62,025 bases of DNA, taken from positions 1 to 62,025 of the forward strand of contig MAAS01000023.1 of assembly GCA_002162755.1 (NCBI GenBank), in the 5' to 3' direction. This document shows, piece by piece, positions 8,694 through 17,296 of the stretch. Within the stretch, counting starts at the first letter, position 1; each line of letters opens with the position of its first letter. Made by a program: the position numbers and the translations under genes. A model generated the notes under the pieces. It did not search any database, was not told the DNA's origin, and worked only from the letters and a program-made list of their open reading frames with translations. The DNA comes from Gammaproteobacteria bacterium 50_400_T64 (GTDB taxonomy: Bacteria; Pseudomonadota; Gammaproteobacteria; Pseudomonadales; Porticoccaceae).

Positions 8694-9868
8694 TGTTACT
8701 CAACTTTTTTTTCGCACTGCGCAAGGGTGGCCTGCCGGTATCGATTAATGAGTTGCTGACTTTGCTGGAAACCCTGAAGCAACGTATCGCTTTTGCGGAT
8801 ATGGAAGACTTCTACTTTTTGTCCCGTGCCTGTTTGGTGAAGGATGAGCGCAATTACGATAAGTTTGATCGCGCCTTCTCGCTGTATTTTAAGGAGCTGG
8901 ACACCCTTGAGGATTTTCTTGAAGCACTGATCCCTGAAGATTGGTTGCGCTCGGAATTTGAAAAGTCTTTAACGGATGAAGAGAAAGCAGAGATCGAAAG
9001 TCTCGGTGGTCTTGAAAAGCTGATTGAAGCCTTTAAAGAACGGCTCAAAGAGCAACAGGGTAAGCACGAAGGTGGCAACAAGTGGATCGGTACTGGAGGC
9101 ACGTCGCCCTTTGGTAACGACGGTTACAATCCCGAAGGTATTCGCGTTGGCGGCGAGGGCAAGCAAAAGAGAGCGCTTAAAGTCTGGGAAAAGCGGGAGT
9201 TTAGCAACCTTGATGATTCTGTCGAACTGGGTACGCGCAATATTAAAGTCGCCCTGCGCCGTTTACGTAAATTTACGCGGGTGGGTGCTGAGGAAGAATT
9301 AGACCTCGATGACACCATTCGCTCCACGGCAAAGAACGCGGGTCTGCTCGATATTAAAATGGTGGCCGAAAAGAAAAACGCTGTAAAAGTGTTAATTTTC
9401 TTTGATGCCGGTGGTTCGATGGACCCCTATGTAAAGATTTGTGAGGAGTTGTTTTCTGCGGCTAAAACAGAGTTTAAGCATCTGGAATATTATTATTTTC
9501 ACAACATGCTTTACGACTTTGTGTGGCGCGATAACTTTCGTCGCTTTCAGGAAAAGACAGAAACTTATGATTTGCTGCGCACGTATGGCTCCGATTATAA
9601 AATTATTTTTGTTGGTGACGCCTCCATGTCGCCCTATGAAATCGAAAGCCCTGGCGGTAGTGTCGAGTACTACAACAAAGAGTCCGGTTCTGAATGGATG
9701 GAGCGTGTGACCAATTCCTGGGATCGGGTTATTTGGTTAAACCCGGTGCGCGAGGATTACTGGGAGCACACCCCTTCAATTCAACGCGTTCGCCAACTGG
9801 TCGACAATCGTATGTTTCCATTAACTCTGGGTGGCCTTGAAGAGGGTATGGCGCTGTTAACTAAGTGA
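8693..9868 (+). CDS. VWA domain-containing CoxE-like protein
   Basis: Partner of the preceding MoxR ATPase. The first half (about 1-150) is the CoxE-like helical region; a glycine-rich linker with GGNKWIGTGGTSPFG follows, then a VWA domain from about residue 220 (VLIFFDAGGSM). The MIDAS motif is DxGGSM rather than DxSGS; this substitution is usual in this subfamily as far as I know. 391 residues. It overlaps moxR at the start (TAATG), and the GTG start of hrpA overlaps its TGA stop, giving a tight three-gene run. Confidence 0.92.
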   Translation: MLLNFFFALRKGGLPVSINELLTLLETLKQRIAFADMEDFYFLSRACLVKDERNYDKFDRAFSLYFKELDTLEDFLEALIPEDWLRSEFEKSLTDEEKAEIESLGGLEKLIEAFKERLKEQQGKHEGGNKWIGTGGTSPFGNDGYNPEGIRVGGEGKQKRALKVWEKREFSNLDDSVELGTRNIKVALRRLRKFTRVGAEEELDLDDTIRSTAKNAGLLDIKMVAEKKNAVKVLIFFDAGGSMDPYVKICEELFSAAKTEFKHLEYYYFHNMLYDFVWRDNFRRFQEKTETYDLLRTYGSDYKIIFVGDASMSPYEIESPGGSVEYYNKESGSEWMERVTNSWDRVIWLNPVREDYWEHTPSIQRVRQLVDNRMFPLTLGGLEEGMALLTK

Positions 9869-12800
9869 CAGACGCTACTCATAAAGAGACTGCTCACAAA
9901 GATGTAGATCAAACCAGCGTCGATGAAAAGACGCTGCGAAAAGCGATCCGCGGGTGCATGAGCCGGGATCGCTTTCGCTTTTCTCGCCAATTTAAAAATA
10001 TCGAACAGCGTCGTCGTAAGGGCAAGTCCGTCGACCGTGATTTGCAGCGACTGGCAACACAGGCGCAGGCCTCTGAAGCGCTGGTAGCAAAGCGCCGTCA
10101 ACTTCTTACACCCCTGAGTTTCCCCGAAGCCTTACCGGTGAGTGCGCGCCGCGAAGAAATACGCGATGCCATCGCTGCCAATCAGCTGATAATTATCGCT
10201 GGTGAAACCGGTTCGGGTAAAACCACCCAGCTGCCAAAAATATGTTTGGAAATGGGGCGGGGCATTACCGGGCTTATTGGCCACACCCAGCCACGTCGCA
10301 TCGCCGCACGTACCGTCGCCCAGCGCATTGCCGAAGAGGTGAATACGCCGCTGGGTGAGCTGGTGGGTTATCAGGTGCGCTTTCAGGATCACAGTAACGA
10401 CAATACATTGGTCAAGTTAATGACCGACGGCATCTTGCTGGCGGAGATTCAGCACGACCGTTTTCTCAATCGTTACGACACGCTGATTATCGATGAGGCC
10501 CACGAGCGCAGTCTGAATATTGATTTTCTGCTCGGTTATCTCAAGCAGTTATTGCCAAAACGTCCTGATTTAAAAGTCATTATTACCTCGGCAACCATCG
10601 ACGTTGAGCGCTTCTCCAAACATTTTAATGATGCCCCGGTGATAGAAGTTTCAGGCCGTACCTGGCCGGTTGAGATTAACTACCGACCTTTGTTTGAAGA
10701 CGAAGAACTGGCCAGCGGTATTGCCAATACGGTTGAAGAATTGCTGCGTTTGCCGCAACGGGGCGATGTGCTGGTGTTCCTCAGTGGCGAGCGAGAAATT
10801 CGTGAAGCGGCAAAAGAAATACGCCAGCGCAATTTCCCCCATCTCGATGTGCTGCCGCTGTATGCCCGCTTGAGCCTTGCCGAGCAGACTAAAGTCTTTA
10901 AAGCCCATCGCGGTACTCGCGTTGTGCTGGCCACTAATGTTGCTGAAACTTCTTTAACCGTGCCCGGTATTCGCTACGTGATTGATAGCGGTTATGCCCG
11001 CGTTAGCCGCTATAGCTATCGCACCAAGGTACAGCGCCTGCCTATCGAGGCCGTGTCACAGGCTAGCGCCAATCAGCGCTCGGGCCGCTGTGGTCGTGTC
11101 AGTGAAGGTGTTTGTGTGCGCCTTTACAGTGAGCAAGACTTTTTACAGCGCCCAGAATTTACCGACCCCGAAATTGTGCGCACTAATTTGGCGGCGGTTA
11201 TTTTGCAGATGATGCGCCTGGGTATTGGTTCAGTGCGGGACTTTCCCTTTCTTGAACCGCCCGACAGTCGTTTAATTAATGACGGTTTTTTATTGCTCAA
11301 AGAGTTGGATGCTGTTGATGGGCAGGAACAATTAACGCCTACAGGTAAGCCTCTATCGCAGTTTCCCGTCGACCCGCGCATGGGCCGGATGTTGCTGGCG
11401 GGGGCAGAGCAGGGCAGCTTGCGCGAAGTGCTCATTATCGTTGCCATGCTGAGTATCCAGGACCCCCGTGAACGTCCGGCTGATAAACGTCAGGCGGCGG
11501 ATGAAAAGCATCGCCAGTGGCTCGATAAAGATTCAGACTTTATGAGTATCTTGAATCTCTGGCAGCATTTCGAAGAACAGCGCCAGGCATTGACGCGCAA
11601 TCAATTTGCCAAATACTGTAAAAAATCTTTTGTCTCTTATCTGCGCATGGTTGAGTGGCGCGACCTGCACCATCAGCTACACACAGCCTGCCGTGATCTC
11701 GGCCTTGAATCTAATAAACAGCCTGCCGACGCTGATAAGATTCACAAAGCATTGTTAACGGGCTTACTCAGCCACATTGGTTTTCGCCACGAGAGTCGCG
11801 AGTACCTCGGCACACGCAATCGTAAGTTCCATGTTTTCCCCGGTTCCGGCCTCGCTAAAAAGCCACCGAAGTGGGTGATGGCGATTGAGTTACTTGAAAC
11901 GACCCGCCTTTTTGCCCATCACTGTGCCAGCTTCAATGAGGAGTGGTTGCCGGAGCTGGCTGCTCATCTGGTGAAGAAAAGCCACAGTGAAGCCCATTAC
12001 CACGCGGCCCGTGGTCAGGTGATGGCCTATGAAAAACAAAGCCTGTATGGCCTGACTATTGTCGAGCGTCAGAAGGTGGAGTTTGGCACGATCGATGGCA
12101 AGCAGGCGCGTGCGGTGTTTATTCAGTCGGCATTAGTGGAGGGGCTTTACGGTAATAGTCGCTCTGGTGGTCGACGGGGCACAAGCAATAAAAAGGTCGC
12201 TTTTTTCGCCCATAACACGGCTATTCTCAATGAGCTCCACGCGCTAGAAGACCGTCTGCGACGGCGCGATATTTTGGCTGATGAGTCTGCTTTACAGCAG
12301 TTTTACGATGAAATATTGCCGGAAGAAATTATCGGTCTTGCCAGCTTCGAACGCTGGCGCAAGCGGGCCGAGCAGAGTCAGCCGCAATTACTTTATGTTG
12401 GTCGTGAGCAGTTAACACAGAACCAGCCGCTGGAAAGTGAAGAGGCGCAATTCCCTAAAACGTTGAGCTGGGCCGATCACGATTATCAACTGCATTACCT
12501 GTTTGAACCCGGTAATGAGCAGGATGGCGTGAGTGTCGACCTGTCGGTTGAACATCTTAACCAGGTGCCCCGTTATCGTTTTGACTGGCTGGTGCCGGGG
12601 CTATTACGTGAAAAGTGTATTGCCCTAATGAAGGGTCTGCCCAAGCAGTGGCGCAAGAGTTTTGTGCCGGTGCCGTCGTTCGTCGACAAGGTCTTGCCTT
12701 TGTTAACGCCGGACAATAGGCCCTTGCACGAAGGGCTGGGAAAGCAATTAAAGCGTTTGAGCGGTGTTGAGGTGCCCCTCGATTGCTGGACGCCCGATAA

Positions 12801-13830
12801 GCTCGAAGCCTATTATCGAATGAACTTTCGGCTCTTCGATGAGCAGGGCAAGTTACTCGAAAGCGTACGCGATTTAGAACTACTGAAAGCCAAGTATCGA
12901 GACCGCGTGCAGGCAACTATTCGCCAGAGTGATAGCAGCGCTGGTCTGGAAAAGTCTGGGCTTACGAAATGGGATTTTGGCGAGCTGCCAGCACTCAGTG
13001 TCATCAAAAAAGATAAGCATGAAATACGCGCTTATCCCGCATTAAATGATGATAGTGACAGCGTATCTGTTCGTGTCTATGACACGCCAGAACTGGCCAA
13101 TAATAAAACGAGAACGGCCCTGGTGCGCCTGGCAATACTCGAAAACACGACGTCGGTGAAGTATTTACGCAAGTCACTTTTAAAGGGTAAAGACCTGCAG
13201 TTGAAAGCGGCGCATTTACCGGGGCGTGATGTGCTCAATGAAGGCATTATTTTTGCGGCATTTCGCACGGCTTGTTTCGAAGGGCAGGAGATACCCCGTG
13301 ATCAGCAAAGCTACGCCGCTTGCGTCGAGCAGGGCAAGGCCAATATCGTCGCCATTGCGAGTGAATTAGAATCTTTGTTGCTAAAACAAGCGGTAAGCTT
13401 AAAGACCCTCTACGGGCTATTGCGAGAGAATGAACAGCGCTTCCCCGTCGTGGTAAATGATATACGGGCGCAGCTGGTAGCTCTTTACGGCGCAGGTTTT
13501 GTTAGTCAAACCTCCCTGCACTGGCTACGTCAGTGCCCGCGTTACATTGAAGCAGCGTTAGTACGTGTGGAGCGACGGATTGGCGAAGGCAGTAAAGATA
13601 GCGCTGTAATGGCAGAAATAGAGGGCTTTTGGCAGGAGTGGCAGGCCTTGCAGGTAGAGGCGCTGGAGTACCCAGAAGAGATGCTGACTGCGTTGGAAGC
13701 CTTCCGTTACATGATTGAAGAATACCGGGTCTCTGTCTTTGCTCAGCAGTTGAAAACCATCGCGCCAGTATCGGGTAAGCGCTTGCAAAAACAATTGGCG
13801 AAAGTGCAGGCTACGTTGCACAACAGTTAA
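9865..13830 (+). CDS. hrpA: ATP-dependent RNA helicase HrpA
   Basis: DEAH-box RNA helicase linked in E. coli to mRNA processing and rescue of stalled ribosomes. The 1321-residue length is typical. Seen: Walker A GETGSGKT (113-120), DEAH (about 210), SAT motif ITSATIDVERFS, helicase C motifs VLATNVAETSLTVPGI and QRSGRCGR, then HA2, OB-fold and the long C-terminal DUF3418 region specific to HrpA. The GTG start overlaps the previous stop (GTGA). HrpA is not known to work with the MoxR/VWA pair; the overlap suggests cotranscription only. Confidence 0.96.
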   Translation: MTDATHKETAHKDVDQTSVDEKTLRKAIRGCMSRDRFRFSRQFKNIEQRRRKGKSVDRDLQRLATQAQASEALVAKRRQLLTPLSFPEALPVSARREEIRDAIAANQLIIIAGETGSGKTTQLPKICLEMGRGITGLIGHTQPRRIAARTVAQRIAEEVNTPLGELVGYQVRFQDHSNDNTLVKLMTDGILLAEIQHDRFLNRYDTLIIDEAHERSLNIDFLLGYLKQLLPKRPDLKVIITSATIDVERFSKHFNDAPVIEVSGRTWPVEINYRPLFEDEELASGIANTVEELLRLPQRGDVLVFLSGEREIREAAKEIRQRNFPHLDVLPLYARLSLAEQTKVFKAHRGTRVVLATNVAETSLTVPGIRYVIDSGYARVSRYSYRTKVQRLPIEAVSQASANQRSGRCGRVSEGVCVRLYSEQDFLQRPEFTDPEIVRTNLAAVILQMMRLGIGSVRDFPFLEPPDSRLINDGFLLLKELDAVDGQEQLTPTGKPLSQFPVDPRMGRMLLAGAEQGSLREVLIIVAMLSIQDPRERPADKRQAADEKHRQWLDKDSDFMSILNLWQHFEEQRQALTRNQFAKYCKKSFVSYLRMVEWRDLHHQLHTACRDLGLESNKQPADADKIHKALLTGLLSHIGFRHESREYLGTRNRKFHVFPGSGLAKKPPKWVMAIELLETTRLFAHHCASFNEEWLPELAAHLVKKSHSEAHYHAARGQVMAYEKQSLYGLTIVERQKVEFGTIDGKQARAVFIQSALVEGLYGNSRSGGRRGTSNKKVAFFAHNTAILNELHALEDRLRRRDILADESALQQFYDEILPEEIIGLASFERWRKRAEQSQPQLLYVGREQLTQNQPLESEEAQFPKTLSWADHDYQLHYLFEPGNEQDGVSVDLSVEHLNQVPRYRFDWLVPGLLREKCIALMKGLPKQWRKSFVPVPSFVDKVLPLLTPDNRPLHEGLGKQLKRLSGVEVPLDCWTPDKLEAYYRMNFRLFDEQGKLLESVRDLELLKAKYRDRVQATIRQSDSSAGLEKSGLTKWDFGELPALSVIKKDKHEIRAYPALNDDSDSVSVRVYDTPELANNKTRTALVRLAILENTTSVKYLRKSLLKGKDLQLKAAHLPGRDVLNEGIIFAAFRTACFEGQEIPRDQQSYAACVEQGKANIVAIASELESLLLKQAVSLKTLYGLLRENEQRFPVVVNDIRAQLVALYGAGFVSQTSLHWLRQCPRYIEAALVRVERRIGEGSKDSAVMAEIEGFWQEWQALQVEALEYPEEMLTALEAFRYMIEEYRVSVFAQQLKTIAPVSGKRLQKQLAKVQATLHNS

Positions 13831-13984
13831 TTGAGCCATTGCGGCGTCAACATCGTTAGCGTGTTGTTTGTCAGTGGGTCGTTTTTATCGTTATTATAAA
13901 TTTTCCGCTATGCGGAAACTAAGTGTCCAGTGCTTGGTCATATATTGCAGCTTGCAAGGTGACAGAGGCGGGCTAAATAAACGG

Positions 13985-14021
13985 CAATGTTGAAACCAAT
14001 GTTGTAATCAATCATTGTAAT
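13985..14021 (+). promoter_or_regulatory. Repeated motifs upstream of the RiPP precursor gene
   Basis: CAATGTTG occurs twice, 12 bp apart (13985-13992 and 13997-14004), and TTGTAAT twice, 13 bp apart (14002-14008 and 14015-14021), 30-60 bp before the precursor start. Direct repeats at such spacing could be activator or sigma-factor contacts. No convincing sigma-70 -35/-10 pair is visible. Purely a candidate. Confidence 0.3.
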
Positions 14022-14046
14022 AACAGTCTTTTTAGGAGATTTACAA

Positions 14047-14346
14047 ATGTCAGAACAAAAAATCAAACCTCTCGCGGCGGCAGTTGGTGCGGCATTTATG
14101 GTATCAGTAGCCCTTTCCCCCGTCGCTTCTGCGGCTAGCAACCCCTTTCAACTGAGCGAGCTCAGCAGTGGCTATGAAGTCGCTGGTAAAGATGCAGAAG
14201 GCAAATGTGGCGAAGGCAAGTGCGGTGAAGCCAAGCCTAAAGCAGAAACAGAAGGCAAGTGTGGTGAAGGTAAGTGCGGCGAAGCCAAGCCTAAAGCAGA
14301 AAGTGAAGGCAAATGTGGCGAAGGCAAATGCGGCGGTAAGTCGTAA
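14047..14346 (+). CDS. hvfA: HvfA/bufferin-type RiPP precursor with six EGKCG motifs
   Basis: Secreted ribosomal peptide precursor of the HvfA/bufferin family, in which an MNIO enzyme modifies cysteines of EGKCG motifs to yield a copper-binding peptide. The 99-residue product has a Sec signal peptide (charged start, hydrophobic 9-27, ASA cleavage near 29), the family motif NPFQLSELSSGYEVA (32-46), then three near-identical 18-residue units: two EGKCG motifs plus EAKPKAE(T/S), the last unit ending in GKS. All six cysteines (54, 59, 72, 77, 90, 95) sit in EGKCG. AGGAG precedes the ATG. The genes for the modifying enzyme and its partner follow directly. The modification is known for relatives; for this peptide it is inferred. 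Confidence 0.9.
   Translation: MSEQKIKPLAAAVGAAFMVSVALSPVASAASNPFQLSELSSGYEVAGKDAEGKCGEGKCGEAKPKAETEGKCGEGKCGEAKPKAESEGKCGEGKCGGKS
14197..14343 (+). repeat. 54-bp tandem repeat encoding EGKCG pairs
   Basis: Units at 14197-14250, 14251-14304 and a truncated 14305-14343 each encode EGKCGEGKCG followed by a spacer. They differ mainly at synonymous third positions, which suggests recent unit duplication under selection for the peptide. The repeat is coding, in frame, and confined to the precursor gene. Confidence 0.9.
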
Positions 14347-14352
14347 CTTCTC

Positions 14353-15222
14353 ATGACCAACAAGTATCCAGTAACAGGGGCAGGGCTGGGCCTACGGCGC
14401 AGCTTGTTAGAGGCACTTTCAAGTGCTGATGACGCTGTCGACTTTATGGAAGTGGCCCCTGAAAACTGGATAAATGTAGGGGGGCGTTTCGGCCGCCAGT
14501 TGCGCGAATACACCGAACGCTACCCCTTGTTATGCCACGGTTTGTCCCTGTCCATCGCCGGCCCCGCTGAACTGGACTGGGAGCTGTTAAAAAACATTAA
14601 GCAGTTCATGCGCGACCATCAGGTGCGTTGCTACTCCGAACATCTTAGTTATTGCAGTGACGATGGTCATCTCTATGACCTCTTGCCGATTCCTTTTACT
14701 GGCGATGCGGTTAAGTTTGTTGCCAATAGAATTCGTCAGGTGCAGGACTTCTTAGAACAACCCATGGCCATTGAAAATATTTCTTATTACGCAGCCCCTC
14801 AGCAAGAGCTGAGTGAAATTGATTTTATTTGTGCTGTGCTAGAAGAGGCTGACTGTGATTTGTTGCTCGATGTCAATAATATTTACGTCAACAGCATTAA
14901 TCACGGTTACGATGCGGACGATTTCCTCGCCGCATTACCGGGTGAGAGAATCGCCTACGGCCATATTGCGGGCCATTTTGTCGAGGCTGAAGATTTATTG
15001 ATTGATACCCATGGCGCGGATGTGATCGATCCGGTTTGGCGCTTGCTCGATAGCGCCTATCAACACTTCGGGGTTTTCCCCACGCTGCTTGAACGGGACT
15101 TTAATTTACCCCCGGTCAATGAATTGCTGGCTGAAGTAGACGCTATTAAAATGCGGCAAAAAGGCGCTGTTATTGCCTTGCCTGAAAACGTTGATAGCGA
15201 TCAGCGTGAGCTTCAAGCGTAG
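14353..15222 (+). CDS. hvfB: MNIO family RiPP-modifying oxygenase (DUF692)
   Basis: Multinuclear non-heme iron-dependent oxidase that modifies cysteines of the HvfA/bufferin precursor in the cytoplasm. TIM-barrel family landmarks in order: GAGLGLR (9-15), [10 protein letters not shown] (30-39), [10 protein letters not shown] (61-70), SEHLSY (95-100), AIENISYY (139-146), [10 protein letters not shown] (171-180), NHG (183-185), YGHIAGH (202-208), DTHG (218-221) and LLERDF (245-250). The His, Glu, Asp and Asn positions used for iron binding in the family are therefore present. 289 residues, normal length. It starts 7 bp after the precursor stop with no strong ribosome site, so coupling is likely. 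The C-terminal partner gene follows 11 bp later. Confidence 0.93.
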   Translation: MTNKYPVTGAGLGLRRSLLEALSSADDAVDFMEVAPENWINVGGRFGRQLREYTERYPLLCHGLSLSIAGPAELDWELLKNIKQFMRDHQVRCYSEHLSYCSDDGHLYDLLPIPFTGDAVKFVANRIRQVQDFLEQPMAIENISYYAAPQQELSEIDFICAVLEEADCDLLLDVNNIYVNSINHGYDADDFLAALPGERIAYGHIAGHFVEAEDLLIDTHGADVIDPVWRLLDSAYQHFGVFPTLLERDFNLPPVNELLAEVDAIKMRQKGAVIALPENVDSDQRELQA

Positions 15223-15233
15223 CGTTATTGACG

Positions 15234-16025
15234 ATGACTAATGTGAATGAGCGCAGTGAAAATAACGCCAAACTGTCTTTTCAATCAGGCCAGTTTGCCT
15301 TTGCGGCACATCTGCGTGACCCCGCAGTAAACCCGGCACCGGCTGATATTGAAGACCGCCGCGTGGCGATTTATCGAGACCTTATTTACAATAATATAGA
15401 AGCCTTTTTGAGTGGTGGCTTTCCTGTGTTGCGCAGCTTAATGAGTGACGATAGCTGGCATCAGTTGGTGCGTGGCTTTGTTAAAGATCACCGCTGTCAT
15501 ACGCCTTATTTTCTTGAGATCAGTCAGGAGTTCTTACTTTATCTCCGTGAAGGTAAGGCCTGCATTCCCGATCAACTCCCTTTTATTCTTGAGCTTGCCC
15601 ACTATGAATGGGTTGAACTGGCCCTCGATGTGTCGCCCGAAATATTACCTGAGCAAACAACGGACACTACTTTATCGGTCGCTTTACTCGATGCCAGTTT
15701 GCAAATATCACCCCTGGCCTGGCGCCTAAACTACAACTACCCAGTGCACCAAATCAGTGTTGATAACCAGCCCCTGGAAGCGCCAGAACAGCCAACGTCG
15801 CTGGTGGTTTATCGCGGTCCCGATGAGCAAATACACTTCTTTGAAAGTAATGCAGTAACGATGCGACTATTGCAACTGCTAGAAGACGGGCAGCTAAGTG
15901 CTCGCCAGGCGCTGCAACAAGTAGCCATTGAACTACAGCACCCTGAGCCTGAAATCCTTGTTGCTATGGGTGAAAGCATTATTCAGCAGTTATTGGATCT
16001 ATCCATTCTCTATCACCAGCCTTAA
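15234..16025 (+). CDS. hvfC: DUF2063 RiPP partner protein (HvfC-like)
   Basis: Partner of MNIO enzymes; family members bind the precursor leader and present it to the oxygenase. The N-terminal DUF2063 domain is recognisable (about residues 14-100: FAAHLRDP, RVAIYRDLIYNNIEAFLSGGFPVL, HTPYFLEISQEFLLYL); the C-terminal half is the less conserved second domain. I take ATG 15234 (263 residues); a TTG two codons earlier is possible, and neither has a clear ribosome site. It closes the three-gene cluster. A DoxX-like fourth gene (HvfD), found in many relatives, is absent: the next gene is a porin with its own promoter. Confidence 0.9.
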   Translation: MTNVNERSENNAKLSFQSGQFAFAAHLRDPAVNPAPADIEDRRVAIYRDLIYNNIEAFLSGGFPVLRSLMSDDSWHQLVRGFVKDHRCHTPYFLEISQEFLLYLREGKACIPDQLPFILELAHYEWVELALDVSPEILPEQTTDTTLSVALLDASLQISPLAWRLNYNYPVHQISVDNQPLEAPEQPTSLVVYRGPDEQIHFFESNAVTMRLLQLLEDGQLSARQALQQVAIELQHPEPEILVAMGESIIQQLLDLSILYHQP

Positions 16026-16049
16026 GAATAAACGCTTAATAAACAGCCC

Positions 16050-16105
16050 TTGTCACCAAACTGTCATAAAAAAGCAAGCCCCCTGTCATATTAAGTTCCC
16101 ACAAT
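16050..16105 (+). promoter_or_regulatory. Pho box and -10 element upstream of the porin
   Basis: TTGTCAC (16050-16056) and CTGTCAT (16061-16067) are 11 bp apart with an A-rich spacer, the arrangement of a PhoB-binding box. A further CTGTCAT lies at 16083-16089, 22 bp (two turns) downstream, and a CACAAT -10-like hexamer begins 10 nt after it (16100-16105), the same distance as in E. coli phoA. Repeats and spacing are read directly; PhoB control of the porin is inferred. Confidence 0.75.
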
Positions 16106-16174
16106 AGCGCCCAGTTCAAAGCAGAGGTCTAAGACTTCTATTACTAGCGTAATTGTCCAATTTAAGAGGGGACT

Positions 16175-17179
16175 ATGATGAGAAAAACCACTTTGGCCGT
16201 AGCGATTGCATCGGCATCAGCACTGGCACTTCCTGTTTCAGCCTACGCGGTTGGCCCAATCGACGGCAGTGTTTACGGTAAAGTAAATATCAGTGTTGTT
16301 AACGATGACAATGGTACTGATGACCAAATGGAATTGAACAGCAATGCCTCGCGTATTGGTGTTAAAGGCAAAGCTAAATTGACGGATACGCTTTATGTTA
16401 TCTATAAGGCTGAGTACGAGTCTTATTGGGACGATGGTGACAAGAACGGCAATACATTTAGCCAGCGAAATATTATCGGTGGCTTAAAAGGTGACTTCGG
16501 TACTATCTGGGGCGGTAGGCACGATACCCCAACTAAGCTGGCACAGAAGAAGGTTGACCTGTTTAACGATCTCGAAGGCGATATCAAGCAGGTGATGGCG
16601 GGTGAGACTCGTGCCTCCAACATCGTTAACTACACCACCCCTAAATTTAGTGGCTTCTCTGCTTCTGTTGCGACTATCTTCGGTGAAGATCGTAGCGATA
16701 ATGATAAAGATGGCTTCTTCGATAGCTACTCAGCTGTTGCTCAATATGAAGTTGATGGCGTGTATGTCGCTGTCGCTATTGATGAAAATGTTAAGTCAGG
16801 CAGTAAGTCTCAAGGCATGGGTAAGGATTACGTCAACATCTTTCGTGTTGTCGGTCAATTTCCCATCGGCCCCGTCACTTTGGGTGCCATGTGGCAGAAT
16901 GCTGAAGAAGGCGACAGTGCTGCAACCGGTGTAAAGCTGGATGAAGACAGCTGGCATGTTAGTGCCAAGTGGAAAGTGGGTAACGGATACACGTTGAAAG
17001 CTCAGTACACTGAGTCGGATGATGACGTGTCTGACAACGATGCTGACATGATGTCTTTCGGTCTTGATAAGAAGCTGGGTAAGAAAACCAAGGTCTTCGC
17101 TTTTTATACCACGTTGGATAAAAGCACAGCGGCTGACGATTCAGACTGGATTGGTGTTGGACTTGAGCATAAGTTCTAG
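16175..17179 (+). CDS. Gram-negative porin, probably phosphate-starvation regulated
   Basis: Outer-membrane beta-barrel porin of the trimeric general-porin type (334 residues). Signal peptide MRKTTLAVAIASASALALPVS with cleavage near AYA (about 25). The barrel start GSVYGKVNISV, the strand pair RNIIGGLKGDFGTIWGGRHDTP and an aromatic C-terminus ending in Phe (GVGLEHKF), needed for BAM recognition, are visible; the loops are Asp-rich. GAGGGG precedes tandem ATGs at 16175 and 16178. A Pho box with matching -10 lies about 70-125 bp upstream, and a strong terminator follows, so it is probably monocistronic. Anion or phosphate selectivity is suggested by regulation only, since acidic loops do not argue for it. 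Confidence 0.9.
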   Translation: MMRKTTLAVAIASASALALPVSAYAVGPIDGSVYGKVNISVVNDDNGTDDQMELNSNASRIGVKGKAKLTDTLYVIYKAEYESYWDDGDKNGNTFSQRNIIGGLKGDFGTIWGGRHDTPTKLAQKKVDLFNDLEGDIKQVMAGETRASNIVNYTTPKFSGFSASVATIFGEDRSDNDKDGFFDSYSAVAQYEVDGVYVAVAIDENVKSGSKSQGMGKDYVNIFRVVGQFPIGPVTLGAMWQNAEEGDSAATGVKLDEDSWHVSAKWKVGNGYTLKAQYTESDDDVSDNDADMMSFGLDKKLGKKTKVFAFYTTLDKSTAADDSDWIGVGLEHKF

Positions 17180-17221
17180 GTCGAGTATCTGATATGTAGC
17201 ATCTTTTAGATGTTGCGTTCT

Positions 17222-17258
17222 ACAGCCGGAGATTGCAGAATCTCCGGCTGTTTTATTT
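17222..17258 (+). terminator. Rho-independent terminator of the porin gene
   Basis: Perfect 13-bp inverted repeat ACAGCCGGAGATT / AATCTCCGGCTGT with a GCAG loop (17222-17251), followed by TTTATTT. It lies 43 bp after the porin stop. Confidence 0.93.
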
Positions 17259-17296
17259 GTATGATTACTTCGTGTGCCGATAGAGGTTTTAAATTC

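Noticed and set aside
7848-9868. MoxR-VWA pair as part of a defence island
   Set aside because: No nuclease, phage or other defence genes are near; MoxR/VWA pairs are widespread housekeeping or maturation modules.
8693-9868. DxGGSM instead of DxSGS as a broken MIDAS
   Set aside because: This variant is, as far as I recall, the normal form in this CoxE-like subfamily.
13902-13918. Hairpin TTTCCGC/GCGGAAA as the hrpA terminator
   Set aside because: Only 7 bp of stem with no T-run on either strand.
14197-14343. Short-period repeats that could be taken for a CRISPR or satellite
   Set aside because: The repeats are in frame, encode the EGKCG motifs of the RiPP precursor and have no unique spacers.
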